Origin: Nocardia iowensis
GTDB lineage: Bacteria; Actinomycetota; Actinomycetes; Mycobacteriales; Mycobacteriaceae
Assembly: GCF_019222765.1 (NCBI RefSeq)
Contig: NZ_CP078145.1
Coordinates: forward strand, 3,038,001-3,102,000
DNA length: 64,000 nt
Direction of reading: 5' to 3'
Shown: positions 29,226-37,822 of the stretch, piece after piece
Numbering within the stretch: position 1 is the stretch's first letter
Layout: the number at the start of each line of letters is the position of its first letter
The notes under the pieces: generated by a model
Seen by the model: only the letters and a program-made list of their open reading frames with translations
Told to the model about the DNA's origin: nothing
Database searches by the model: none
Position numbers and translations under genes: made by a program

Positions 29226-29699
29226 TCACCGAGCTGACGTAGTCGTCCGGCGTGCGATCACCGCGTCCAGCGACCAGCGGCCCGGGCCGGTCACGAGCAG
29301 GAAAGTCGAGCAGAGCAGGAGGGCCCAGTCGAGGCGTGCCTCGTGCATCATGTCCCAGAAGCCGTCGGCTTTCGGTTTGTCGGCCGACCCGCCCCACAGG
29401 ATGGGGATTTTGGTCAGTGCGAGCGCTAATACCATGTCGATCAGCAAGGGGAGTGCCGCGATCCTCGTCAGCAATCCGACGAGAACTAATGTGCCACACA
29501 GTGTTTCGGTCACTGCGGCGAGGGGCCCGAAGAACTCCGGTGCCGGAATCCCGATGGTGGTGAACCGTCCGGCCGCCTGATCGGACGGTCGCAGGAACTT
29601 CAGGATCCCCTCGGACAGGAAGACCACGCCCACCGCTGCTCTGACCAGGATCGCGGCCGACGAGGGACCGGGCTCGACGATCGTGCTCCGTAGGTTCAC
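29226..29699 (-). CDS. DoxX-family membrane protein
   Basis: The protein has 157 residues and four hydrophobic segments. The first helix RAAVGVVFLSEGILKFLRP, the GRFTTIGIPAPEFFGPLAAV loop and the ETLCGTLVLVGLLTRIAALPLLIDMVLA helices are standard DoxX. GTG 29699 has AGGAGG ten bases upstream. The family occurs in quinol oxidase and oxidative-stress complexes, but most members, like this one, have no assigned role. It is divergent from the long AT-richer gap before the SARP gene. Confidence 0.8.
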   Translation of the reverse strand: MNLRSTIVEPGPSSAAILVRAAVGVVFLSEGILKFLRPSDQAAGRFTTIGIPAPEFFGPLAAVTETLCGTLVLVGLLTRIAALPLLIDMVLALALTKIPILWGGSADKPKADGFWDMMHEARLDWALLLCSTFLLVTGPGRWSLDAVIARRTTTSAR

Positions 29700-30173
29700 C
29701 GGTTGTTCACCTCCTGAGGATCCGGCTCGGTTGTGTAAGTGCCTCGCGCACAGCGTAAATCGCGGAGGGCGACGGCGGTGGTAAGACGGCGCAATCCGTA
29801 CTGCTTCGCCCTGAGAAAGGATTGGCTTACCTTCTACATTGCGCCAGTTGCCAATTCATCGGACGCGATGGATGCAATAGATTGGACGAATGTCGCAGTT
29901 GTATGGAATGTCGGAATCGGCCTTCTTGCTCATGCTCGCCGTGGCCCGTGGCGATAGTTCTGAAGCTGCTGATAAGCACTTCTAATTCTGTTATAAGCAA
30001 GTCTGATTCGGCGAATGTCCGATTTGCAACGGCTGCGGTGAGTCCGGGGACTGTAATTTACATCACATTGTCCGATTTGCTGGTAGTCGTCCCTTTGAAG
30101 CCGTGTTCGAATGTGTTGAGCGGGGCTAACTATCAGGATTCAGTGGGGATTGCCAGAAGATCCAGGAGTTTGG
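29700..30173. other. AT-richer non-coding region upstream of the SARP gene
   Basis: This 474-base region has visibly lower GC than its surroundings, especially 29810-30120. It must carry the promoters of the DoxX and SARP genes. The clearest feature is the 12-base direct repeat at 30016 and 30069. Short frames here lack a ribosome site and recognisable sequence, and I do not call them genes. Confidence 0.55.
30016..30080 (+). repeat. 12-bp direct repeat upstream of the SARP gene
   Basis: TGTCCGATTTGC occurs at 30016-30027 and 30069-30080, start to start 53 bases, near five helical turns. The second copy lies 94 bases before the SARP start. It could be a regulator binding pair; SARP sites themselves usually have shorter spacing. 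Confidence 0.45.
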
Positions 30174-32000
30174 ATGTTCGTGTCAACGCTCGGCAGGCTG
30201 CAAGTCAACGTGGATGATGATGAGATTACGCCGACGGCGCCGAAGTTGCGCAGTCTGCTGGCCGTGCTCGCGGTCCGGCGAAATCGCATCGTGCCCACCG
30301 GCGTGCTGCTCGAAGAACTGTGGGACGAGGAGGCGCCGATCAGTGCGCTCGCCACCCTGCAGACCTACGTCTATCAGCTGCGAAAGCTGCTGCAGGCGCA
30401 TGGTGCCAATGGCCGGGACGTGCTGCGGACACATCCGCTCGGCTACGAAATACGGTTGGCCGACCACGAACTCGATATTGCGGTATTCGAGCAGCTCGCC
30501 CAGCGTGCGCGCGACCAACTGGCCGACGGCGCGGTGGCCGAGGCGCTGTTGTCGGCGTCGAAGGCCTCGGCATTGTGCACCGGCACCCCGTTGTACGACA
30601 TCTGCGCCGGTCCGATTTTGGAACCGGAGATCAACCGGTTGCGCGAGTCGTTGTTGCAGGTCACGCAGTTGCGGGTGGAGGCGCGCATGCGGCTCGGTCA
30701 TGATCGGGACCTGATCGCCGAACTGAAGTTGCTGTGCGGTGAGCATCCCTATCACGAGGGACTGCACGGCAATCTGATGACCTGCCTGCACCGATGTGGC
30801 CGCCGGTCGGAGGCGCTCGAGGTCTATCACCTGCTGCGCTCCAACCTGAGTGCGGAGCTCGGCATCGAGCCGTCCTCGGCGATTCAGGAATTGCAACGGG
30901 GATTGCTCGATGGCGCGATCGAGTCGCCGGGCGCCGACGATGTCCGCAATACCGTGGCACCGGCACAACTTCCGCGCGATTTGTCTGATTTCTCCGGACG
31001 GGCCGAGGAAACCGAACGGCTCACCGAACTGTTCACCAATGAGGGCGCTGCCACGGCGGTCGTGGTCACGGTTACCGGTGGGCCGGGAGTCGGTAAGTCG
31101 GCGTTGGCGATACATGCCGGACACAAGGCGCGGAGTTGCTTTCCCGATGGGCAGTTCTACGCCGACCTCCGGGAAAACGGGGGCGGTCCCAGCGGAATAC
31201 TCGGCCGTTTTCTCAGAGCGGTGGGCTTTTCGGCAGATCGACTGCCGGATGATCTCGACGAGCGCGCGGAATTATTCCGTAGTTGGGCGGCCGGGCGCCG
31301 GGTACTGATCGTACTCGACAATGTCACCGCCCGCGCCCAGATTCGACAACTACTCGCGGGTGGTCCCGGAAGCGCGGTGCTGATCACCGGTTCCTTTCAT
31401 GCCGTCGCGGGTCTGGAAGGCGCGGTCCCGTTCGAACTCGACGCACCCGACGCGTACCAGAGCCGCCAGATTCTGTCGTCGATCATCGGCGCGCAACGCG
31501 TCGCTGTCGAAAGTGACGCCGCGGAACGGGTCATCGCGTATTGCGATCGAATTCCATTGGCGTTGCGCATCGTCGGTGCGAAACTGCTCACCCATCGATT
31601 GCTCTCGCTGTCCACGCTCGCGGACCGCTTGTCCGATCCACGGCGACGGTTGCAGCAATTGCAGTTCCTCGACTGGAACATGGGGCAGTCGGTCGCGGCG
31701 AGCTACCGGGAGCTGGACGCGCCCGCCCGTGCGCTGCTCGACGCCGCGGTCGCCGCCGGACTGAGCAGCCTGACCATGCTGCGGGCCGAGCAACTGTGCG
31801 CGGTCGAACAGGTGTGTGCCGACACCGCGGTCGAGCAGCTGATCCAGGTCGGCCTCGTCCGATGCGACTGGGGCGTGGGTGGGGTGGACAGCTTCGACAT
31901 TCCCGAACTCGTTGCCTGTCATGTGAGCTCGCTGATCAGCCCGAACATCGAGGCCCGCTATGTGGGCGCGCTGTCCGGCCCTACCATCGAGGCCTGCTAG
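30174..32000 (+). CDS. SARP-family pathway regulator with NB-ARC domain (AfsR-like, short)
   Basis: The protein has 608 residues. The N-terminal OmpR-like winged helix (TPTAPKLRSLLAVLAVRRNRIV) is followed by a bacterial transcriptional activation domain (about 95-245, ELKLLCGEHPYHEGLHGNLM) and an NB-ARC ATPase with P-loop GGPGVGKSAL. It stops after the ATPase and lacks the C-terminal TPR part of full AfsR. I chose ATG 30174, five bases after AGGAG at 30164-30168. SARP proteins activate antibiotic clusters by binding direct repeats near promoter -35 regions. This one is at the edge of the polyketide cluster and is the only regulator in it within the window. Its TAG stop overlaps the stop of the convergent A-KR-PCP gene (CTAG). 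Confidence 0.9.
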   Translation: MFVSTLGRLQVNVDDDEITPTAPKLRSLLAVLAVRRNRIVPTGVLLEELWDEEAPISALATLQTYVYQLRKLLQAHGANGRDVLRTHPLGYEIRLADHELDIAVFEQLAQRARDQLADGAVAEALLSASKASALCTGTPLYDICAGPILEPEINRLRESLLQVTQLRVEARMRLGHDRDLIAELKLLCGEHPYHEGLHGNLMTCLHRCGRRSEALEVYHLLRSNLSAELGIEPSSAIQELQRGLLDGAIESPGADDVRNTVAPAQLPRDLSDFSGRAEETERLTELFTNEGAATAVVVTVTGGPGVGKSALAIHAGHKARSCFPDGQFYADLRENGGGPSGILGRFLRAVGFSADRLPDDLDERAELFRSWAAGRRVLIVLDNVTARAQIRQLLAGGPGSAVLITGSFHAVAGLEGAVPFELDAPDAYQSRQILSSIIGAQRVAVESDAAERVIAYCDRIPLALRIVGAKLLTHRLLSLSTLADRLSDPRRRLQQLQFLDWNMGQSVAASYRELDAPARALLDAAVAAGLSSLTMLRAEQLCAVEQVCADTAVEQLIQVGLVRCDWGVGGVDSFDIPELVACHVSSLISPNIEARYVGALSGPTIEAC

Positions 32001-35000
32001 CGGGCGGCGTGTAGTGCGCCCGCCAGGGCGCCGAGTGTCGGTGCGGCGAAGAACATTTCATGCGGTATCGCGGTATCGAGCGCGGCTTCCAGGCGGGCGT
32101 GCACCTGCACCATCTGCACCGAGGTGCGGCCGAGATAGGTGATGGGGGTGTGGGTGGACAACCGCTGGCCGGTGAATCCGTCCAGGGCGCCGATCATGCG
32201 GCCGAGGATTTCGGTGGCCTCCGGTGGGAGGTCGGGCCTACGGGTCGAGTCGTCCGGTTCGGTGCGGGCGAGATCGCGGGTGTCGTCGATGAGCGCGCGA
32301 ACGTCGGTGCCGCGGCGGTCGATACCGATTTGGTAGTCGCCCGGCGGGCGGCGCAATGTTTCGATGGTCAGTTCGGCGGCCTGGCTCGGGCTCAGGCCGA
32401 GGAAGCCGCGCGCCGCAGCGGCGGTCTCGTAGCGGTTTCCGACGTTGACACCGGTGTCCCGCCACAGACTCCAGGCCACCCTGGTGACCGAAAGTCCGTC
32501 CCGCCGCAGTTCTTCGGCCAGCGCTCTGGACAGTGCGTTCGTGGCGGCATACGCCGCGCAACCGGCGGCTGGGAAGTCACCCATCAGTGAGGAACCGATG
32601 ATCAGGTGCGCGCCAGGGCGTTGCCGGATCAGCTCGGCGGCCACTCGGATGCCACGAATATGGCTGGTGGCAGTGAGATCCCAGTCGGCAGGCAGTTCCT
32701 CGGCCAGCGGGCGCATGCGGTATTCGCCCGCCAGATGGATCACGCCGTCGAGTGGTGCGGCCCATCGTGTTTCCGCCGCCGCGACGGCTGTTGCCACCGC
32801 CGCATGGTCGCCGATATCGATGGCGGCGTAGTCCGCCTGCTCGGCCGCGTCCCGCAGTCGACGCCAATTGGCTTGCCTGGCGGCACTGTTCGGCCCATCG
32901 AGCGATGTGCGGCCGAGCACGAGCAACCGGGCTCGCAACGTGGCGGCGAGGCGGCTCAGCAATTCAGTGCCGATGCCGCCCGCTCCACCGAAGACGACAT
33001 AGCGGCCACCGGTCCGCAGTGGCCCGAGATCGGTGACCGGGGTGTCGATCCGTCGCAACGCGGGGAGGTGCGGATGTCCTTGCCGCCACGCGATTTCGGG
33101 GTAGGCAGTGCGGTGGTCGGCGAGTGCGCTGGCCAGGTCGGTCGCGCAGGTGGCGGCGTCTTCCTCGGCCAGGTCGATATGTATTGCCCTGCTGCGGGGG
33201 TGTTCCCGGCGATAGACGGCGGTGATCGCCGCCGTCGCCGCGGCCGCGACGGCACCGGGTTCGGCCCCGGTGATCACGTGAGCGCCCCGGCTGATCGAGA
33301 TAAGTCGAGGTTCACCTGCCGTGCAGCAGCGGATGGCGCTCACGAGATGGCGTGCACAGGAGTCTGTTTCGAGGTCCGAGCTCCACAGGTACAACACCGT
33401 CTCCGGCGCGCTGAGCTCGGAGCTGAGGGCGAGCCAATGCTCGTCGCGATACGGGTCGATGACATAGCCGTCGCCGGTGTGCCGGAATGTCGAGCCTTTT
33501 CGTACCACGGTGTACGGCCCCGGTACCCGCCGCACGAAGTGTTCGGCGACACCGGACTCGTCGGCGAACAGCACAACCGGCCCCCGCAGGCCGGTGTCGG
33601 GGCGAGGGGCGGGTGGCACCGGGGCCCACCGGGTGACATAGACGCAATTCGGTGTCGCGCCGGGCGCATTACCCATTCCAGGGGCGGTGCGGCCGGACAA
33701 TTCCCCGGCCGCCAGCCGCCGAGCCACCACCGCGCGTTGGACCTTTCCGCCTGTCGTGCGCGGGAATTCGGATTCGGTGACGGCGGCGATCACGGCGACC
33801 GGCAGACCGAGTCGATCGGTGACCGCCGCCGCGATCCGATCCGCGATCTGATCATGGTCAGCGGAGCTGGTCGGTACGTAGCAGACCGCGAGTAGTTCGG
33901 TGCCGACCTCGGGATCGGGGATGCCGACGGCAGCGGCGAATCCGCGCCGGACACCGGCGATTTCGTGCACCACTTCCTCAATGGTGTGGCTGTGGTGCTT
34001 CGCGCCGTTGATCACGACCACCTCCTTGGCCCGGCCGGTGATCACCAGCTTCCCGTCGGCCAGAAACGCGAGGTCGCCGGTGTCGAACCAGCCATCGGCA
34101 GTGAAGGCGGCGGCATTCGCCTCGGCGCTGTCCAGGTAGCCGGGCGTCACGCGTCGGCCACGCACCTGTAGGCGGCCGACCGTGTACTCCGGCACCGGCA
34201 CAATGTGTTCCGCCGTCGGCACCGCATCGTCGACGATCCGTAACTGGCTGCCCGGCGCGGGCGCGCCCATGCTGACGTACTCGATCCCGTTGTGCGTCAC
34301 GATGTTGTCGGCCGCGCGGAAATACGCGCACGACGCGGCCGTCGCGGTCTCGGCCATACCCCACATGTGCACGACATTCGCCGCGGTGATGCCGAATCGC
34401 GCCATCTGTCCGAGGAATTCGGTGACCACCGCCGGAATGCACTGCTCACCGGCATTGAGCAGGGTGCGCAGCGCGGACAGGTCCCAGCGCCGATCCGGGG
34501 ACTGCTCCAGTGCCGCGGTCAGCATGCGATAGCCGAAGTTGGCCGACCAGGTGTGGGCCACCCGGTGTCGCTGCAGTACGTCGAGCCAGCGCAACGGATC
34601 CGCGGTGATGTAGTCGGTCGGCGCGTGCACGCCGGTGCAGCCCAGCACGGCATCGCGCAGCAGGTACATCACCAGGGCGGGCGCGTGGTCGAAGGGAAGC
34701 CAATTGAAGCTCGTCTCACCACCGCGGATCAGGTCGAGCTGGCGGGCGACCAGGGCATTCTGGACGATCGCGCGATGGGTGAGTTGGATCAGCTTGGGGC
34801 GACCGGTGCTGCCGGAGGAGAGCACCAGCAATGCGACGTCGTCCGGGTCCGGTTCATGTACCGCTATATCCGCTGTTGCCGTTGACAGTTCGGCAATGGT
34901 GAACGCGACAGCCGCACTGAGACTTGCGGCTACCGGAGATGAGGTGAGAACGGGAGCGCCGGACAGCCGTGCGGACAGCGCGGACAACGCGTCGAGGTCG

Positions 35001-35635
35001 TCCGGCTTCGGTTCGGGCATGGTGACCGGGACCAGCCCGCCGAGCAGGCAAGCCCACACCGCGACCACGTAGTCGTTCAGATCGCGTAAGGCCAGCACGA
35101 TATTGGTGCCGGGGCCGAAACCGTGGCCGTGCAGTCCCGCCGCGACCCGGTGTCCGTGCTCGAGCAGGTCCGCATACGACCGGCGCGTGTCCCCGTCGGG
35201 TCCGGTGATCACCACGCTGTGCGCAGTGGCGGCGGCTGTGCACAAGGCTTCGGGAAGGGTTCGGGGATCGGTCCGGGCCACAATGAGTTCCGGGCCAGTT
35301 GCCTGAGCGGGCTTGCGAGTCTCGGGCACAGCGGAGTCCCGCATCGGCCGGATCCCGTTGATACGCCGGTACTCGAGCGGATAGCGCACCGGGACCCAGC
35401 TATCGGCGGTGCCGGGCGCGGGCAGTGCGGCCAGGTCGGGATTCCCGTTCGGCAGCCGCGGAATCCGGCGCAGCACGCGCACCGTGACACCAGGCATCCG
35501 GCTCAGCTCGCGCTGCACATCCACCGGATCGGCGTCGGCGGTCGCGACCACGTAGAGATGGGCGGTGCCGGGAATCGCGATGCAGTCCAGCACATCCGGA
35601 CGCGCGAGGACACTGCGGACGAGTTCGACGCTCAT
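31997..35635 (-). CDS. NRPS-like protein: vestigial A-subdomain, adenylation, ketoreductase, carrier (A-KR-PCP)
   Basis: The protein has 1212 residues. Residues 1 to about 85 look like an isolated C-terminal subdomain of an adenylating enzyme (LPNGNPDLAALP) lacking the catalytic Lys. A full adenylation domain follows (LLVLSSGSTGRPKLIQLTH; GWFDTGDLAF; A10 Lys in TTGGKVQ). Next is a ketoreductase with NADP site VVFGGAGGIG and Ser/Tyr/Asn of IGSSLMGDF and CAAYAATN. Last is a carrier domain with Ser in LGRTSVQM. A-KR-PCP order is known from modules that load a 2-keto acid and reduce it to a hydroxy acid, but this A domain resembles acyl-CoA/fatty acyl-AMP ligases, so the substrate is open. ATG 35635 overlaps the NAT stop by four bases. 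Confidence 0.85.
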   Translation of the reverse strand: MSVELVRSVLARPDVLDCIAIPGTAHLYVVATADADPVDVQRELSRMPGVTVRVLRRIPRLPNGNPDLAALPAPGTADSWVPVRYPLEYRRINGIRPMRDSAVPETRKPAQATGPELIVARTDPRTLPEALCTAAATAHSVVITGPDGDTRRSYADLLEHGHRVAAGLHGHGFGPGTNIVLALRDLNDYVVAVWACLLGGLVPVTMPEPKPDDLDALSALSARLSGAPVLTSSPVAASLSAAVAFTIAELSTATADIAVHEPDPDDVALLVLSSGSTGRPKLIQLTHRAIVQNALVARQLDLIRGGETSFNWLPFDHAPALVMYLLRDAVLGCTGVHAPTDYITADPLRWLDVLQRHRVAHTWSANFGYRMLTAALEQSPDRRWDLSALRTLLNAGEQCIPAVVTEFLGQMARFGITAANVVHMWGMAETATAASCAYFRAADNIVTHNGIEYVSMGAPAPGSQLRIVDDAVPTAEHIVPVPEYTVGRLQVRGRRVTPGYLDSAEANAAAFTADGWFDTGDLAFLADGKLVITGRAKEVVVINGAKHHSHTIEEVVHEIAGVRRGFAAAVGIPDPEVGTELLAVCYVPTSSADHDQIADRIAAAVTDRLGLPVAVIAAVTESEFPRTTGGKVQRAVVARRLAAGELSGRTAPGMGNAPGATPNCVYVTRWAPVPPAPRPDTGLRGPVVLFADESGVAEHFVRRVPGPYTVVRKGSTFRHTGDGYVIDPYRDEHWLALSSELSAPETVLYLWSSDLETDSCARHLVSAIRCCTAGEPRLISISRGAHVITGAEPGAVAAAATAAITAVYRREHPRSRAIHIDLAEEDAATCATDLASALADHRTAYPEIAWRQGHPHLPALRRIDTPVTDLGPLRTGGRYVVFGGAGGIGTELLSRLAATLRARLLVLGRTSLDGPNSAARQANWRRLRDAAEQADYAAIDIGDHAAVATAVAAAETRWAAPLDGVIHLAGEYRMRPLAEELPADWDLTATSHIRGIRVAAELIRQRPGAHLIIGSSLMGDFPAAGCAAYAATNALSRALAEELRRDGLSVTRVAWSLWRDTGVNVGNRYETAAAARGFLGLSPSQAAELTIETLRRPPGDYQIGIDRRGTDVRALIDDTRDLARTEPDDSTRRPDLPPEATEILGRMIGALDGFTGQRLSTHTPITYLGRTSVQMVQVHARLEAALDTAIPHEMFFAAPTLGALAGALHAAR

Positions 35636-36537
35636 CGCGGTGCGGCGATATCGTCGCGTGCCCGCGCCGGTGCCCAGTCGTCCCGGAAGCGCTGCGCCGA
35701 CCATTCCGAGACGACCCGCTGCCACAGCTGCGCTCGCTCATCGGGCGAGTCGGTGACCGCGAGGTGGAAAACCGTGGCCAGTGTCGTGAAGTAGTCGTCC
35801 TGGTCTTCGATCGTGCGAATGATGCGGCCCGCGGCGGTGACCCGGGACAGCTGGCAGCCGATCAGCTCGTCGAAGCCGGATTCGTCATGGCATTTCACCC
35901 ATCCGTAGCGGAAGAAGATCGCCATATCGGTTTCCGCCATGCGGGTGTACGTGTCGGCGACATCGTCGAGGGCCAGCTCGGCTTCCGCGAAATCGACGCC
36001 GCGGCAGGATTCGCGGCGGTCGTAGTCGAATCGCCACCAGCGCGGATCCAGGTCGGAGCGGCGCAACCGGTAGCGGAAGTCGCCACGCAGGTACTCGCCT
36101 GCGACGAGGGGGAGCGGTCGATCGAATCCCTCGCCCGCCCCGACATCGAGCAACCAGCGGCCCTCCGGATTGTCCGGTGTCGGCAGTTGGTCGACGGTCA
36201 GCACGACATGCGTTCCGGTGGGTGGTTGGGCTGTCGCGGCGAAGCGGCTCTGTGTGGCGGCCGGATGTAGTCGCGCACGGTATCCGAGGTGGTCGAGTAG
36301 CCAGCCGAAAGCGCCGTTGAGGTGGTAGCAGATGCCGCCGAGGCCATGGTCGACAATGCGCGTGACGGCATCGTCCACCGCGATGGACGGTGTGTGCCAC
36401 AGGGTTTCGAACGGAATGCGCGCGGCGTGTGCGGCGTGCAACTCGGCCAGGCCGGTCGCGGAGCGGGGCGGGGCCGCACCGAATCCGATTCGCCGGAGAT
36501 ACGCACCGACGCGTGCGTCATCAGTGGGCGCGGGCAT
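35632..36537 (-). CDS. arylamine N-acetyltransferase-fold amide synthase
   Basis: The protein has 301 residues. The NAT catalytic triad is intact: Cys70 (GLGGICYHLN), His110 (PTGTHVVLT) and Asp131 (RWLLDVGAGEG). In biosynthetic clusters this fold releases thioester chains as amides, as RifF does in rifamycin synthesis. Here it lies between a stand-alone condensation protein (17-base overlap) and the A-KR-PCP gene (4-base overlap), so transfer of an acyl group from a carrier protein to an amine is the most natural role. Plain acetyl-CoA-dependent arylamine acetylation is the alternative. Confidence 0.8.
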   Translation of the reverse strand: MPAPTDDARVGAYLRRIGFGAAPPRSATGLAELHAAHAARIPFETLWHTPSIAVDDAVTRIVDHGLGGICYHLNGAFGWLLDHLGYRARLHPAATQSRFAATAQPPTGTHVVLTVDQLPTPDNPEGRWLLDVGAGEGFDRPLPLVAGEYLRGDFRYRLRRSDLDPRWWRFDYDRRESCRGVDFAEAELALDDVADTYTRMAETDMAIFFRYGWVKCHDESGFDELIGCQLSRVTAAGRIIRTIEDQDDYFTTLATVFHLAVTDSPDERAQLWQRVVSEWSAQRFRDDWAPARARDDIAAPR

Positions 36538-37822
36538 GCTCGGCCTCCTTCGTCGCGACGGTGCACCGGTCCAATTCGGCCAGCCAGTGATCGCGCAACT
36601 GCTCGACGCGATCGCGGGTGAGAATGTCGGTGCGGTACCAGAGCCGTCCGCTCGGCCGTTCGCCCGACCACACCTCGAGGGTCAGTTCGTAAGAGGATTC
36701 TCGCTTCGGGCGGTGCAGGTACTCCACCTGCGCACCGGCCAGCGCGAGTTCGACGCTGGCACCGCTCTGGGCGACGAACCCGATCTGGCAGAACGGCATT
36801 CGCCGTGGATCGCGGTGCGGGTCGAGTCGAATGATCTGCTCCAGCGGCATGAACTGGAAGTCCATCGCCCGCATCAGCCCGGTCGCGGCGGTGGCGAGGT
36901 CGGTGTGCGGATCGTCGTGCGCGCCGCGCTGGAACCGCAGGGCGATCGCCGAGGCGAAACAGCCGATGGTGTCCATGCTGGACGCGACACCGCGGCCGGA
37001 TACCGGCACGCCGATCGCGAAATCGTCAGCGCCGGTGTATTTTCGCACTGCTCGCGCCCAGGCGGCCAGCATGATGATGCTCGGGGTCGTACTGCCGACA
37101 TTGCGGAAAGCATTGTCGGGCAAGTCGAACCAGAGTTCATCGACGGCACCGACGGTGAGTTCGGCGGCTGCGGTGTCCGGATGGGGCAGCGGCAGGTCCG
37201 GCACGTCGACCAATTGCCGTCCCCACCGCATGAGTTCGTCCTGGTCCGCTGGTCCGGCGAGCTGTTCCTGTTCGGCCCAGCTGGTGCGGAAGCTGGTCGG
37301 CGTGCGGGTGGGGGCCGGTTCGCCGGTGCGTTCGCGCGTGTAGGCCGCGCCTAGTTCGGTGAAGAGCACTATCGCCGACCAGCCGTCGAACGCGGTGTGA
37401 TGCACGCTCACCACCAGCAGGTGGCGTTCGGCCTCATCGGTGCACAGCAATGCGCGAATCGGCAGTTCCGAAGGCAGCACGAACGGTGTGGCGACGAAAT
37501 CGCGGACCACCGGGGCGTCCTCGTCGGGCTCCCCGATGTGCACGGCAAGCACCGATGGTGTCGACTCCGGCGCGGTCACCTCGATTCGGGTGCCGCGCTC
37601 CCCGACTCGGATTATTTTGCTGCGCAGGGCTTCATGGCCCGCGATCACCCAGTGCAACGCACGATCCAGTGCGCAGGGCGACAGTTCGCCGGTGATCCGG
37701 AAGACGAATGTGTCGATGCCGTCCCGGTAGCCGGGTTGCTTCTGCTCCCGGTACCAGAACCGCCACTGCGGCACCGGAAGTCCGGCCAGCCAACGAATGC
37801 CCGGGGTGTCGGCCTCCCTCAT
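36521..37822 (-). CDS. stand-alone NRPS condensation-domain protein
   Basis: The protein has 433 residues, one condensation domain. The active-site motif HHxxxDG is present as VHHTAFDGWS near residue 143, and GVPVSGRG and PFCQIGFV match later C-domain motifs. It would join an acyl group on a carrier protein to a nucleophile, either an amine or a hydroxyl such as a sugar or phenol. It overlaps the glycosyltransferase stop (ATGA) upstream and the NAT gene downstream. With two carrier proteins and two adenylating enzymes nearby, it is part of the acyl-attachment module. Confidence 0.85.
   Translation of the reverse strand: MREADTPGIRWLAGLPVPQWRFWYREQKQPGYRDGIDTFVFRITGELSPCALDRALHWVIAGHEALRSKIIRVGERGTRIEVTAPESTPSVLAVHIGEPDEDAPVVRDFVATPFVLPSELPIRALLCTDEAERHLLVVSVHHTAFDGWSAIVLFTELGAAYTRERTGEPAPTRTPTSFRTSWAEQEQLAGPADQDELMRWGRQLVDVPDLPLPHPDTAAAELTVGAVDELWFDLPDNAFRNVGSTTPSIIMLAAWARAVRKYTGADDFAIGVPVSGRGVASSMDTIGCFASAIALRFQRGAHDDPHTDLATAATGLMRAMDFQFMPLEQIIRLDPHRDPRRMPFCQIGFVAQSGASVELALAGAQVEYLHRPKRESSYELTLEVWSGERPSGRLWYRTDILTRDRVEQLRDHWLAELDRCTVATKEAEHARAH

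Noticed and set aside
29739..29957. Short frame of 72 codons before the SARP gene
   Set aside because: No ribosome site, no recognisable sequence, and an overlapping frame competes; the region looks regulatory.
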